64,000 nt of DNA from the NCBI GenBank assembly GCA_018646605.1, contig JABGUL010000033.1, positions 1 through 64,000 of the forward strand, written 5' to 3'. The stretch's first letter is position 1, and every line of letters starts with the position of its first letter. Of this stretch, positions 34,295-43,667 are shown piece after piece. The notes beneath the pieces were generated by a model, which worked only from the letters and a program-made list of their open reading frames with translations, had not been told where the DNA came from and ran no database searches. This DNA is from Flavobacteriaceae bacterium. GTDB taxonomy: Bacteria; Bacteroidota; Bacteroidia; Flavobacteriales; Flavobacteriaceae. A program made the translations under genes and the position numbers.

Positions 34295-35554
34295 TTATTT
34301 TACAATAATGACTTCGTTGAGTTCTGTAGTGAACCGCTGCGATAAATGTTCTTGTCTCATTTTCCAGGTCCGCTTTAAATCTTGATTTCCCAGTTTTATG
34401 CGATGTGGCCCAAAGCGTTTGTGAATTTTGTCGAAGCTTTGCATGACGGCCAAATGCTTTTCGTTATTATTTTGAAAAAGAGTTAATTGACGTTCTTCTG
34501 TAGGGACTAGTCCCATGATCATCACTCCTGCTTTTTTATAATGAATTCCTTCTCTGAACATTTTTTTTAAGCCCATGATGGCGTATTTGCTTAAGGTAAT
34601 GCTTGAATTAGTTGCATGGGGTAGGGGTAACACACAGCTATTACGATAGGGAATACTTCCTTTTTTATGGGGATCACTTTTTACAAAAACTAAGAGTGCA
34701 TTACAACTACTTTGCTGTTTGCGCATTTTTTCCGCACAGCTTGTGGCAAAGGTTGAGATGCGTTCTTCTAAATCTGAATAACGAGTCAGTGTCCCTTCAA
34801 AACTTCGGGTCGTGGCAATTCCTTTTTTGGGAGGCGTAATTTCTTCGAGTTGTATGGAGGGAATTCCTGATAAATCTTTTTTTAACCGCAAACCCAAGAC
34901 ACTCATGTGTTTTCGTACCCATTCGTCAGGGAGTTGTGTGAATTGCAAGGCGTTGGCAACTCCAATGGTTTCTAAGCGTTTTCTGTGTTGCCTGCCTATA
35001 CCCCAAACGTCACCTATTTCTGTCCACTTCAAGGCTTTAATTCTTTTTTCTTCGGTGTCAATACAATAAACCCCTCGGGTGCGGGCAGCAAATTTTTTAG
35101 CAATTTTATTGGCGATTTTAGCTAAGGCTTTTGTGGGTGCCATCCCTACAGAGACAGGAATACCTGTCCATTGCCTTACTTGCTTACGCATTCGATACCC
35201 CTCTTGTTCTAAATCAAATAAATCAAAACCTTTGAATTGTAAGAAAGCCTCATCGATACTGTAAACCTCTATGTTGGGAGTATATTTTTCTAGTATCGTC
35301 ATTACCCGACTGCTCATGTCGCCATAGAGGGGATAGTTGGAAGAAAACACTTTAATGCCTTGTTGCTTAAATTGTTGTTTGTATTGAAAAGCAGGAGCTC
35401 CCATGGGAATACCTAATGCTTTGGCTTCATTGCTTCGCGCAATCACACAGCCGTCATTATTGGAGAGGATGACCACGGGCTTGCCTTCCCATTGCGGTTG
35501 AAATACCCGCTCACAGGAGGCGTAAAAATTATTACAATCAACGAGTGCAAACAT
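34295..35554 (-). CDS. umuC: Y-family DNA polymerase, UmuC (Pol V catalytic subunit)
   Basis: A 419-residue translesion polymerase. The catalytic core shows FALVDCNNFYASCERVF, IARSNEAKALGI, and the acidic pair in YSIDEAFLQF. Helix-hairpin-helix and little-finger domains follow, with the C-terminal FGPHRIKLG region. I start at the Met of MFALVDC at 35554, because 62 residues added by an upstream ATG are basic and unlike the family. It is divergent from sucA with a gap of 184 bases, and umuD follows after two bases. Confidence 0.9.
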   Translation of the reverse strand: MFALVDCNNFYASCERVFQPQWEGKPVVILSNNDGCVIARSNEAKALGIPMGAPAFQYKQQFKQQGIKVFSSNYPLYGDMSSRVMTILEKYTPNIEVYSIDEAFLQFKGFDLFDLEQEGYRMRKQVRQWTGIPVSVGMAPTKALAKIANKIAKKFAARTRGVYCIDTEEKRIKALKWTEIGDVWGIGRQHRKRLETIGVANALQFTQLPDEWVRKHMSVLGLRLKKDLSGIPSIQLEEITPPKKGIATTRSFEGTLTRYSDLEERISTFATSCAEKMRKQQSSCNALLVFVKSDPHKKGSIPYRNSCVLPLPHATNSSITLSKYAIMGLKKMFREGIHYKKAGVMIMGLVPTEERQLTLFQNNNEKHLAVMQSFDKIHKRFGPHRIKLGNQDLKRTWKMRQEHLSQRFTTELNEVIIVK

Positions 35555-35701
35555 GTCGAAAAAGGTATTAAAATGTTCCTTAATAAAGAGGGGTTTTAAA
35601 AAAAGTTTTCCCCTTTTTAAGCCTCTTTTTTTGTGGCGAAAAAATTGATATATAAAACACGTATTTTTTAAGAAATAAAGACCCACTTTAGGCAAAAGTT
35701 G

Positions 35702-35709
35702 TAATTTTG
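35702..35709 (+). promoter_or_regulatory. -7 box of the sucA-sucB operon
   Basis: TAATTTTG is a full match to TAnnTTTG, 29 bases before the sucA start codon. Confidence 0.45.
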
Positions 35710-35738
35710 ACATTAAGATTTTAGTATCAAACCATTGC

Positions 35739-38507
35739 ATGGATAATTATTCGTTTTTAAACGCTGCGCATACTGCACATTTTGCAGAACTATATGATCA
35801 ATATTTACAGCAACCAGATAGTGTAGAGCCCAGTTGGAGAGCTTTTTTTCAAGGATTTGACTTTGGAATGGAAAATAATGGTGGTGCAGCTGTTAATTCT
35901 CAAGTAGAGGTGCCGGAGCAGGTACAAAAAGAATTCCGTGTCGTAAAGTTGATTGATGGATATCGTACCCGTGGGCATTTATTTACAAAAACAAATCCTG
36001 TTCGTGATCGAAGAAAATACACTCCTACATTAGATATTGAAAATTTCGGTTTGTCTCAAGGCGACTTAGCGACAGTGTTTAATGCAGGAGAAATTATGGG
36101 CATTGGCCCAAGTTCATTGCAAACAATCATTGAGCATTTACAAAAAATTTACTGTGATTCTATAGGGATTGAATATATGTATATCCGGAATCCAGAAAAA
36201 TTGAATTGGATTCAGCAACGTTTGAATGTTAATGATAATCATCCCAAATTTTCAGTAGAGCAAAAGAAGCACATTCTTAAAAAACTAAACCAAGCGGTTG
36301 GTTTTGAAAATTTTCTACATACCAAATACGTTGGCCAAAAGCGCTTTTCTCTTGAAGGAGGGGAATCTCTAATTCCAGCATTAGATGCCATCGTAGAGGC
36401 AGCTGCCAATCAAGGTGTGGAAGAATTTGTTATGGGAATGGCACACCGCGGACGATTAAATACCCTGACCAATATTTTTGGAAAGTCAAGTAAAGATATT
36501 TTTAGCGAGTTTGATGGAAAAGATTACGAGGAGGTTATTTTTGATGGTGATGTAAAATACCATTTAGGATGGACTTCACAGCGTGTTACCGATAATGGGA
36601 AACACATAAACATGAATATCGCTCCTAATCCTTCACATCTCGAAACTGTAGGAGCCGTAGTGGAAGGGATTACACGTGCAAAACTGGAAAATAAATTTAA
36701 GGGAAATACGAATAAAGTTTTACCCATTATTGTTCATGGAGACGCAGCAATAGCTGGGCAAGGCTTGCCCTATGAGATTGTTCAGATGGCAGGTTTAAAA
36801 GGCTATGGTACTGGAGGTACGGTTCATATTGTTGTGAATAATCAGATAGGATTTACTACAAACTATTTAGATGCTCGAACCAGTACGTATTGTACAGATG
36901 TGGCCAAAGTGACCCTTTCCCCGGTAATGCATGTAAATTCTGATGATGCTGAAGCGGTTGTGCATGCTACTCTATTTGCGTTGGATTACAGAATGCGTTT
37001 TGGAGGCGATGTATTTATTGATCTTTTGGGTTACAGAAAATATGGTCATAATGAAGGCGACGAACCTCGATTTACCCAACCCCAATTATATAAAGCCATT
37101 GCGAAGCATCAGAACCCCAGAGATATCTATGCTGCCGGACTTAAAGCCGCAGGAATTATAGATGATCAATATGTTAAAACCTTAGAAAAGGAATACAAGG
37201 ATTCCTTGGAACACGATCTGGAAGACTCACGCAAAGTAAAAACAACTGTAATTACTCCGTTTATGGCGGATGAATGGAAAACTTTTGAGCGTGTCGATGA
37301 AACAGAAATGAGTAAAACTGTCTCAACGGGAGTTTCAAAAGCACTTTTAGATGCTACTGCCGAGACAATAACTTCTTTACCCAGTGAATTTAATTTTTTA
37401 AGAAAAATTGAACGTCTAATTGCTGACCGTAAAGCGATGTACTTTGATAAAAATCAGTTAGACTGGGCAATGGGTGAGCTATTAGCTTATGGTACTTTAC
37501 TTCAAGAAGGGTACAACGTAAGACTGTCTGGACAAGACGTGGAACGTGGGACATTTTCTCACCGTCACGCAGTAATTAAATCTGAAAACGCTGAGGAAGA
37601 AATTGTTTTATTAAATAGAATCAAACCAGGAGATCAAGGTCATTTTAGTGTCTACAACTCACTTTTATCTGAATATGGTGTAATGGGATTTGATTATGGT
37701 TATGCCATGGCAAGTCCAAATACACTGACCCTCTGGGAAGCACAGTTTGGAGATTTTTCAAATGGAGCTCAGATCATGCTTGATCAGTATATATCATCTG
37801 CTGAGGATAAATGGAAGCTTCAAAATGGACTTGTGTTATTATTGCCTCACGGATATGAAGGGCAGGGAGCAGAACATTCTTCTGCGAGAATGGAACGCTA
37901 TCTTCAGCTTTGTGCAAAAGATAATATGTTTGTTGCCAATTGTACTACACCGGCGAATATGTTTCACATTTTGAGACGCCAAATGAAAACGAAATATCGA
38001 AAGCCTTTGGTGATCTTTACTCCAAAAAGTTTGTTGCGTCACCCGCAAGCGGTTTCTTCAAAAGAGGAATTCATGAAAGGTTCTTTTCAACCTTTAATTC
38101 TGGATGAAACGGTAACCCCAAGCGAAATTAAATCAGTAGTTTTTTGTTCAGGTAAATTCTATTACGATTTATATAAAGCAAGAGAAGAAAAAGGACGTGA
38201 GGATGTTGCGTTGATTCGTTTGGAACAACTTTTTCCTCTGCCTGTTAATGAAATTGAGGCAGCTATAGCACAATTTGAAAATGCCAAAGATATTGTATGG
38301 GCACAAGAAGAACCGCGAAATATGGGGGCATGGAGTTTTTTACTTTTACAGTTGCCCAATGCACAACGTTTTAGACCCGCAACAAGACGCTATTATGGAG
38401 CTCCAGCAGCAGGAAGCGCAATTCGATTCCAGAGACGTCATCAACAAGTAATTGATTATGTTTTTGATCCAACACAAGATAATTTTATAAGAAAACCTAA
38501 GAAATAG
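35739..38507 (+). CDS. sucA: 2-oxoglutarate dehydrogenase E1 component
   Basis: A 922-residue thiamine-diphosphate enzyme decarboxylating 2-oxoglutarate in the TCA cycle. It starts with the E1o-specific region (FLNAAHTAHFAELYDQYL, SWRAFFQGF), then RTRGHLFTKTNP, GMAHRGRLNTL, and HGDAAIAGQGLPYE carrying the diphosphate-binding site, and GDVFIDLLGYRKYGHNE. The transketolase-like C-terminal half includes GQDVERGTFSHRHAV and LPHGYEGQGAEHSSAR. Length is normal. E2 follows after three bases; the E3 lipoamide dehydrogenase is elsewhere. Confidence 0.96.
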   Translation: MDNYSFLNAAHTAHFAELYDQYLQQPDSVEPSWRAFFQGFDFGMENNGGAAVNSQVEVPEQVQKEFRVVKLIDGYRTRGHLFTKTNPVRDRRKYTPTLDIENFGLSQGDLATVFNAGEIMGIGPSSLQTIIEHLQKIYCDSIGIEYMYIRNPEKLNWIQQRLNVNDNHPKFSVEQKKHILKKLNQAVGFENFLHTKYVGQKRFSLEGGESLIPALDAIVEAAANQGVEEFVMGMAHRGRLNTLTNIFGKSSKDIFSEFDGKDYEEVIFDGDVKYHLGWTSQRVTDNGKHINMNIAPNPSHLETVGAVVEGITRAKLENKFKGNTNKVLPIIVHGDAAIAGQGLPYEIVQMAGLKGYGTGGTVHIVVNNQIGFTTNYLDARTSTYCTDVAKVTLSPVMHVNSDDAEAVVHATLFALDYRMRFGGDVFIDLLGYRKYGHNEGDEPRFTQPQLYKAIAKHQNPRDIYAAGLKAAGIIDDQYVKTLEKEYKDSLEHDLEDSRKVKTTVITPFMADEWKTFERVDETEMSKTVSTGVSKALLDATAETITSLPSEFNFLRKIERLIADRKAMYFDKNQLDWAMGELLAYGTLLQEGYNVRLSGQDVERGTFSHRHAVIKSENAEEEIVLLNRIKPGDQGHFSVYNSLLSEYGVMGFDYGYAMASPNTLTLWEAQFGDFSNGAQIMLDQYISSAEDKWKLQNGLVLLLPHGYEGQGAEHSSARMERYLQLCAKDNMFVANCTTPANMFHILRRQMKTKYRKPLVIFTPKSLLRHPQAVSSKEEFMKGSFQPLILDETVTPSEIKSVVFCSGKFYYDLYKAREEKGREDVALIRLEQLFPLPVNEIEAAIAQFENAKDIVWAQEEPRNMGAWSFLLLQLPNAQRFRPATRRYYGAPAAGSAIRFQRRHQQVIDYVFDPTQDNFIRKPKK

Positions 38508-38510
38508 ATC

Positions 38511-39722
38511 ATGATTTTAGAAATGAAAGTTCCTTCTCCAGGAGAATCGATCACCGAAGTAGAAATTGCTCAATGGCTTGTCGCTGATGGAGATTACGTA
38601 GAAAAAGATCAAGCGATTGCAGAGGTAGATTCGGATAAGGCTACTTTAGAACTTCCAGCAGAAGTTAGTGGAACGATTACACTCAAAGCTGAGGAAGGAG
38701 ATGCTGTGGCCGTAGGAGCGGTTGTCTGTTTAATTGACACCGAAGGAAAAGTTCCTGAGGGCAAAGAGAATTCCGGTGAGGATAAGCCTGTTGCTGTGGC
38801 TTCTGAATCTCCTAAAGCAGCTCCGGTTCAAGAAACTACTTATGCATCACAGACCCCTTCCCCTGCTGCAAGAAAAATTATTGCTGAAAAAGGAATGGAT
38901 CCAAAGTCTATTAACGGGTCTGGTAGAGCAGGTAGAATTACAAAAGAAGATGCAGTGAAAGCGACTCCTTCCATGGGAAGCCAGCCTGATTGGGGAGCTC
39001 GTGCACAAAGTAGAACAAAACTTTCTATGTTGCGCCGTAAAGTTGCAGAGCGTCTTGTTGATGCAAAAAATGAAACTGCAATGCTCACCACTTTCAATGA
39101 AGCAGATATGGCTCCCATTTTTGCTGTTCGGAATGCACATAAAGATGCGTTTTTTGAAAAGCATGGGGTAAAACTTGGTTTTATGAGTTTTTTCACAAAA
39201 GCTGTAGTTCGAGCCTTAGGTCTCTTTCCTGATGTAAATTCTATGATGGATGGGGATTATAAAATCGCCTATGATTATTGTGATATTAGTGTAGCAGTTT
39301 CAGGTCCCAAAGGATTAATGGTTCCGGTAGTTAGAAATGCTGAAAATTTAAGCTTTAGTGGAATTGAAAAAGAAATTGGACGTTTGGCTGTTCGTGCACG
39401 TGATGGAAAAATAACAGTAGATGATATGACAGGAGGTACTTTTACAATATCTAATGGAGGTGTTTTTGGATCTATGTTGTCAACACCTATTATAAATCCG
39501 CCCCAATCAGGAATTTTGGGAATGCACAATATTATTGAGCGACCTGTGGCGATTAATGGTAAAGTTGAGATACGTCCAATGATGTATTTGGCGTTGTCTT
39601 ATGATCACCGAATTATTGATGGAAAAGAATCTGTTGGTTTTTTAGTTGCTATAAAAGAGGCTTTAGAAGATCCTTTGACTCACCTTATGGATGGAGATGT
39701 AAAAAAAGCATTTGAGTTATAA
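38511..39722 (+). CDS. sucB: 2-oxoglutarate dehydrogenase E2, dihydrolipoyl succinyltransferase
   Basis: A 403-residue E2 core enzyme that transfers succinyl to CoA. One lipoyl domain at the N-terminus carries Lys43 in [11 protein letters not shown] short peripheral-subunit binding domain follows (about 117-150, [12 protein letters not shown] to GRITKEDAV) and the catalytic domain ends with [13 protein letters not shown] holding the active His and Asp. Cotranscribed with sucA. Its last six bases overlap the end of the opposing retropepsin-like gene. Confidence 0.95.
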   Translation: MILEMKVPSPGESITEVEIAQWLVADGDYVEKDQAIAEVDSDKATLELPAEVSGTITLKAEEGDAVAVGAVVCLIDTEGKVPEGKENSGEDKPVAVASESPKAAPVQETTYASQTPSPAARKIIAEKGMDPKSINGSGRAGRITKEDAVKATPSMGSQPDWGARAQSRTKLSMLRRKVAERLVDAKNETAMLTTFNEADMAPIFAVRNAHKDAFFEKHGVKLGFMSFFTKAVVRALGLFPDVNSMMDGDYKIAYDYCDISVAVSGPKGLMVPVVRNAENLSFSGIEKEIGRLAVRARDGKITVDDMTGGTFTISNGGVFGSMLSTPIINPPQSGILGMHNIIERPVAINGKVEIRPMMYLALSYDHRIIDGKESVGFLVAIKEALEDPLTHLMDGDVKKAFEL

Positions 39723-40124
39723 CCAAAGTTTTCGATTTCGGTAATCAACAACTACTTTATTTTTTTTTAAGAAATCAGCACCAATGATACCCTCAATGGG
39801 TAAAGCCCCTTGAGATGATAATGTGGTGTTAATATGAGTTAGATCTAGCAATACAAAGCTTAACTTTCCGACTTCATGTCTTCCCAATTGTATTTTACTC
39901 TTTGCCGTCAATACAGCTTCCATTTTACCTTTACTTGCTCCTGCTGCTGCAAAAGGATCCCCTTTACTTCGTAATTTAAAGTGCTCCTGTAGTTTTGAGT
40001 GGATGCAACTAGAAGAGGCTCCCGTGTCAATAAGTAATTGACAACTGACACCATTAATATGCGCCTTGCATACAATGTGACGTGTTTTGGTCATTTGAAA
40101 AGAAACAGAAGGACGTGTTATCAT
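39717..40124 (-). CDS. Retropepsin-like aspartic protease
   Basis: A 135-residue protein with a single catalytic motif [12 protein letters not shown] at about 32-43, then a flap region and the late [19 protein letters not shown], which is the conserved ILG-type stretch of clan AA peptidases. One DTGA motif implies a homodimer, as in retroviral proteases. No signal peptide is evident, so it is probably cytosolic. Substrates are not known for the bacterial members. It is divergent from tatD, with a perfect palindrome in between. Confidence 0.8.
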   Translation of the reverse strand: MITRPSVSFQMTKTRHIVCKAHINGVSCQLLIDTGASSSCIHSKLQEHFKLRSKGDPFAAAGASKGKMEAVLTAKSKIQLGRHEVGKLSFVLLDLTHINTTLSSQGALPIEGIIGADFLKKNKVVVDYRNRKLWL

Positions 40125-40170
40125 TTTTACCTTAATAACTAAATTAGCTTAGCCAACACAAAAGTAATTG

Positions 40171-40186
40171 TTCTGTTTAAACAGAA
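40171..40186. promoter_or_regulatory. Perfect 16-base palindrome TTCTGTTTAAACAGAA
   Basis: The sequence equals its own reverse complement over all 16 bases. It lies 47 bases before the protease start and 61 before the tatD start. It would suit a dimeric regulator acting on either gene. No T-run follows, so a terminator is unlikely. Confidence 0.4.
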
Positions 40187-40205
40187 GAGTCTTTATATAG
40201 TTAAG

Positions 40206-40213
40206 TAACTTTG
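40206..40213 (+). promoter_or_regulatory. -7 box of tatD
   Basis: TAACTTTG fully matches TAnnTTTG and lies 33 bases before the tatD start codon. The palindrome is just upstream of where a -33 contact would be. Confidence 0.4.
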
Positions 40214-40246
40214 TATCCTTATAAATTCAAATAATAATATCTCAAT

Positions 40247-41029
40247 ATGCTATTGATAGACACTCACACCCATCTATATGTCGAAGCTTTTGATGAAGAT
40301 CGAAGTTTAGTGTTGCAAAATGCTCAGGCTGCTGGTGTACAACATTTTTTCATTCCGGCTATTGACAGTACTTATGTTGAGCGTATGTATGCCTTGGAAG
40401 CTGCTTATCCTGCTCAAGTACATTTGATGGCTGGATTACACCCTACGCATGTTAAGGAAAATTATAAAGACGAACTCACTTTGGTGGAAGTGCAATTAAA
40501 GGCGCGAAAATTTTGTGCCATAGGTGAGATTGGTATGGATCTGTATTGGGAAAAAGAATTTATTAAAGAACAACAAGTTGCCTTTTCCCAACAGATAATA
40601 TGGGCAAAAGAGTATGGGCTCCCAATAGTAATTCATTGTCGCGATGCATTTAATGAAGTGTTTGAAGTTTTAGAGGAACATCGAGGAAATGATTTATATG
40701 GTATCTTTCATTGTTTTACAGGTACATTGGAGGAGGCTAAGCGAGCTATTGATTTAAATTTCAAACTAGGAATAGGTGGAGTGGTGACTTTTAAGAATGG
40801 AAAGATAGACCAGTTTTTGAATGAAATCCCCTCTGAAGCTATCGTCCTGGAAACAGATGCTCCTTATTTGGCACCAGCACCCTATCGAGGAAAACGAAAT
40901 GAAAGTAGTTATCTTTCTTTGATTGCAGAAAAAGTGGCTCAATGTTATGGTTTAACTGAAGATGAGATTGCTTCAATCACTACAAAAAATGCATTATCTA
41001 TTTTTAAAAACCAAAAAATTAAATTTTAG
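40247..41029 (+). CDS. tatD: TatD-family metal-dependent hydrolase (DNase)
   Basis: A 260-residue TIM-barrel amidohydrolase-like enzyme. Metal ligands: His7 and His9 in DTHTHLY, Glu in AIGEIGMDLYW, His in IVIHCRDA, His in GIFHCFTG, and Asp in LETDAPYLAPAPYRGKRN. Relatives are 3'-5' exonucleases in DNA repair or RNA turnover; some are D-aminoacyl-tRNA or oligonucleotide deacylases. Monocistronic, followed by tRNA-Ser. Confidence 0.9.
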   Translation: MLLIDTHTHLYVEAFDEDRSLVLQNAQAAGVQHFFIPAIDSTYVERMYALEAAYPAQVHLMAGLHPTHVKENYKDELTLVEVQLKARKFCAIGEIGMDLYWEKEFIKEQQVAFSQQIIWAKEYGLPIVIHCRDAFNEVFEVLEEHRGNDLYGIFHCFTGTLEEAKRAIDLNFKLGIGGVVTFKNGKIDQFLNEIPSEAIVLETDAPYLAPAPYRGKRNESSYLSLIAEKVAQCYGLTEDEIASITTKNALSIFKNQKIKF

Positions 41030-41083
41030 AAAGAAAAATATTTTTTTAGAAAGATAATTTTCCCTTTATTTGGATATAGATTA

Positions 41084-41171
41084 AGAGAGGTGGCCGAGTG
41101 GTCGAAGGCGCACGCCTGGAAAGTGTGTATACGCCAAAAGCGTATCGAGGGTTCGAATCCCTTCCTCTCTG
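41084..41171 (+). tRNA. tRNA-Ser (anticodon GGA)
   Basis: The acceptor arms AGAGAGG (41084-41090) and CCTCTCT (41164-41170) pair fully, with G41171 as discriminator. The anticodon stem CACGC/GTGTG encloses CTGGAAA with anticodon GGA. A long variable arm (TATACGC/GCGTATC) and GGTTCGAATCC T-arm confirm a class II serine tRNA. CCA is not encoded. It reads UCC/UCU codons. Confidence 0.97.
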
Positions 41172-41246
41172 CAAAAAAATAATATCGTGTATATTTTTTT
41201 TTATCTTTAAACGCATTTAATTTAAAAGAACAAACAATTATTTAAA

Positions 41247-42005
41247 ATGAAAAAATTATTTTTTGCCCTTACACTGCTAGGTTTTATGGCTACTGCCAAC
41301 GCTACAATCATTACTACTAGCACAGTTGCTACTACAATTTCTCAAGATGCTGATGATCAAGCTACAGCTGAATCCGCAACTTTCACTCAGGAATTAAAGA
41401 AACGTTTCATCGAAGGTGGACCCAGTTTCATGGGAATCGTATTGATCTGTTTGATCCTCGGATTAGCCATCGCTATTGAGCGTATCATCTTTTTGAACTT
41501 AGCGACTACAAACACTAAGAAATTAACTGAAGATGTTGAAGAAGCATTGTCCTCAGGTGGTGTTGATGCTGCCAAAGAATACTGCAGAAATACTAAAGGA
41601 CCTGTAGCTTCTATTTTCTATCAAGGTTTAGATAGAATGGATGAGGGTGTTGAAAGTGCTGAAAAAGCTGTTGTAGCTTATGGAGGCGTTCAAATGGGAA
41701 AACTTGAAAAAAATGTGTCTTGGATATCTTTATTTATTGCATTGGCTCCCATGTTAGGATTTATGGGGACGGTAATTGGGATGATTCAAGCATTTGATAA
41801 GATTGAAGCAGCTGGAGACATGCAGCCTTCACTTGTTGCAGGGGGTATTAAAGTCGCCCTTCTAACAACGGTATTTGGACTTGTAGTTGCTATTATTCTT
41901 CAAGTATTCTATAACTACATTGTTGCAAAAATCGATAGTATTGTAAACGATATGGAAGATGCTTCAATCACATTGATTGACATCCTTGTTGCACAAAAAA
42001 AATAA
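41247..42005 (+). CDS. exbB: MotA/TolQ/ExbB proton-channel protein
   Basis: A 252-residue inner-membrane protein. An extra hydrophobic N-terminal leader (MKKLFFALTLLGFMATANA) precedes the usual three helices: about 58-80 (FMGIVLICLILGLAIAIE), 160-182 (ISLFIALAPMLGFMGTVIG) and 197-222. GFMGTVIGMI and LLTTVFGLVVAI are family hallmarks. With two ExbD subunits encoded downstream it should convert proton motive force to motion at the outer membrane, as in TonB-dependent uptake. First gene of a compact operon. Confidence 0.9.
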   Translation: MKKLFFALTLLGFMATANATIITTSTVATTISQDADDQATAESATFTQELKKRFIEGGPSFMGIVLICLILGLAIAIERIIFLNLATTNTKKLTEDVEEALSSGGVDAAKEYCRNTKGPVASIFYQGLDRMDEGVESAEKAVVAYGGVQMGKLEKNVSWISLFIALAPMLGFMGTVIGMIQAFDKIEAAGDMQPSLVAGGIKVALLTTVFGLVVAIILQVFYNYIVAKIDSIVNDMEDASITLIDILVAQKK

Positions 42006-42028
42006 TTAACCCTTAACAGCAATTCATT

Positions 42029-42478
42029 ATGAATATTCAAACAATTGTAAAAGTTATTAGTGCTGTTTTTGGTTTGCTAGGCGTTATATTCTTATTTAGA
42101 GTTATTGGCGCAGGAGATGAAGAAATTAAAATGGCAGCCAGTATGGGCGACTTTGGAACAGTATCTCCTTTGGTGTCCCTGTCTATTGCTATTCTTGTAA
42201 TAACAGTAATCATTACTGTTTTATTTTCTTTATTAAACCTAGCTTCTAGTGGACAGAAATTGAAAAAATCCCTCCTTTTTATAGGATGTTTTGTTGTCAT
42301 ATTGGTTATCGCTTATGGCGCTTCCTCTGGTGTTGAAACTCCATTAAAAGACGGTGAAATACTTTCAGCTAGTGGATCCCGATGGGTAGAAACAGGATTA
42401 AGAATGTTTTATCTTTTAGCAGCATTGGCCATTGGTTCTATGGTGTTTTTTGGAGGTAAGAAATTATTCAACAGATAG
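42029..42478 (+). CDS. Membrane protein of the ExbB-ExbD operon
   Basis: A 149-residue protein with four likely membrane segments (about 7-26, 46-70, 79-98 and 127-145). No known catalytic motif. It has no paralogue in the window. It sits between exbB and the first exbD with gaps of 23 and 3 bases, a position it seems to share with other Flavobacteriaceae, suggesting an accessory part of the proton channel. That role is inferred from context only. Confidence 0.7.
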   Translation: MNIQTIVKVISAVFGLLGVIFLFRVIGAGDEEIKMAASMGDFGTVSPLVSLSIAILVITVIITVLFSLLNLASSGQKLKKSLLFIGCFVVILVIAYGASSGVETPLKDGEILSASGSRWVETGLRMFYLLAALAIGSMVFFGGKKLFNR

Positions 42479-42481
42479 ATT

Positions 42482-43108
42482 ATGGCAAAAAGAGCAGCAC
42501 CCGAAGTTAATGCAGGTTCTATGGCCGATATTGCGTTTCTTCTTCTCATCTTTTTCTTGGTTACTACAACCATTGAAACAGACAGTGGATTGAATCGTAA
42601 ATTACCACCAATGGAAGATCAAGTTGACCCTCCAATTATCAGGCAGAAAAATATTTTTACTGTTCTAGTAAGTAAAAATGACCAACTTCTTGTAGAAGAG
42701 GAATTAGCAGATATTAAAGACTTACGTTCTTTAGCTGTTGAGTTTCTTGATAACGGAGGTGGAGTAGGAGATGAAGCTTGTGCTTATTGTCAGGGAAAAC
42801 GAGATGAGTCATCATCAGATAATCCAGACAAGGCTATTATTTCATTAAAGAGTGACCGCGAAACCACCTATAAGGTGTACATCGCTGTTCAAAACGAATT
42901 GGTAGCGGCCTACAATGAGTTGCGTAATCGTGAATTTTTGCGTCTCAATCCTAATTTAGGATTAAATTATGTTGAGGCTCAAAAGAAATACGACGATCCA
43001 AGGACCTCTGAAGATGATCGCGAGGAATTAAAACCGATGTTAGACGTGGTTAAACAAATGTATCCACAGAAACTTTCGGAAGCAGAATCAAGCAGTAAAT
43101 CCAGTTAA
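42482..43108 (+). CDS. exbD: ExbD/TolR-family protein (first, long form)
   Basis: A 208-residue biopolymer-transport protein. The single helix follows MADIAFLLLIFFLVTTTIE, with the conserved proton-relaying Asp16. The periplasmic domain is longer than usual ExbD and contains an insert with DEACAYCQGKRDESS and a helical tail of low complexity (AESSSKSS). The paired cysteines could form a disulfide. Ten bases precede the second exbD, suggesting a hetero-oligomeric rotor. Confidence 0.88.
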   Translation: MAKRAAPEVNAGSMADIAFLLLIFFLVTTTIETDSGLNRKLPPMEDQVDPPIIRQKNIFTVLVSKNDQLLVEEELADIKDLRSLAVEFLDNGGGVGDEACAYCQGKRDESSSDNPDKAIISLKSDRETTYKVYIAVQNELVAAYNELRNREFLRLNPNLGLNYVEAQKKYDDPRTSEDDREELKPMLDVVKQMYPQKLSEAESSSKSS

Positions 43109-43118
43109 ATAAAAAACT

Positions 43119-43601
43119 ATGTCAAAATTTAAAAAGAAAAAAGGAGGAGAATCGCCTGCAATTAATACTGCATCGCTCCCCGATATTGTTTTTATGTTGT
43201 TATTCTTTTTCATGGTTGCTACTGTGATGAGAGACAGTACTTTATTAATTGTCAATAAACTACCAGCTGCAGATCAAGTAGAAAAGCTTGATAAGAAAGA
43301 TCGTGTTATGTATATCTATGCAGGCAAACCTTCAAGTCGCTATGTTGACAAATATGGTTCTACAGCAAGAATACAGTTAAACGATAAGTTTGCTACGGTT
43401 AGTGAAGTAGGAGCTTTTATTTTAGCAGAGCGTGCCACAAAGCGTCAAGAACTCCAAAATGTTCTGACAACTGCTTTGAAGGTTGATAGTGAAACTAAAA
43501 TGGGTTTAATCCAGGATATCAAACAAGAATTAAGAAAAGTTAGTGCCTTAAAAATCAACTATACAACACGAGTTGGTGATTATACGCAAAACATAAATTA
43601 A
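43119..43601 (+). CDS. exbD: ExbD/TolR-family protein (second)
   Basis: A 160-residue ExbD homologue with a basic N-terminus (KFKKKKGG), the conserved Asp22 in SLPDIVFMLLFFFMVAT, and a short periplasmic domain ending in a helix-rich tail. It differs from the first in lacking the Cys-containing insert. Last of four tightly spaced genes before a hairpin. Confidence 0.88.
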   Translation: MSKFKKKKGGESPAINTASLPDIVFMLLFFFMVATVMRDSTLLIVNKLPAADQVEKLDKKDRVMYIYAGKPSSRYVDKYGSTARIQLNDKFATVSEVGAFILAERATKRQELQNVLTTALKVDSETKMGLIQDIKQELRKVSALKINYTTRVGDYTQNIN

Positions 43602-43624
43602 TATACTTGTAATTTACAATAGAT

Positions 43625-43654
43625 AAAAGTGTCTTTTTAAGGCACTTTTTTTTT
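43625..43654 (+). terminator. Hairpin with T-run after the second exbD gene
   Basis: AAGTGTC (43627-43633) pairs with GGCACTT (43641-43647), one G-T pair included, around a 7-base loop, followed by a run of T. It is a good intrinsic terminator, but the next gene starts only 14 bases later, so it may act as a partial terminator. Confidence 0.7.
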
Positions 43655-43667
43655 ACATTGACTCGAC

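Noticed and set aside
35555-35740. Upstream 62-codon extension of umuC
   Set aside because: Basic, unlike UmuC N-termini, and it would overlap the sucA start region; the internal Met of MFALVDC fits the family.
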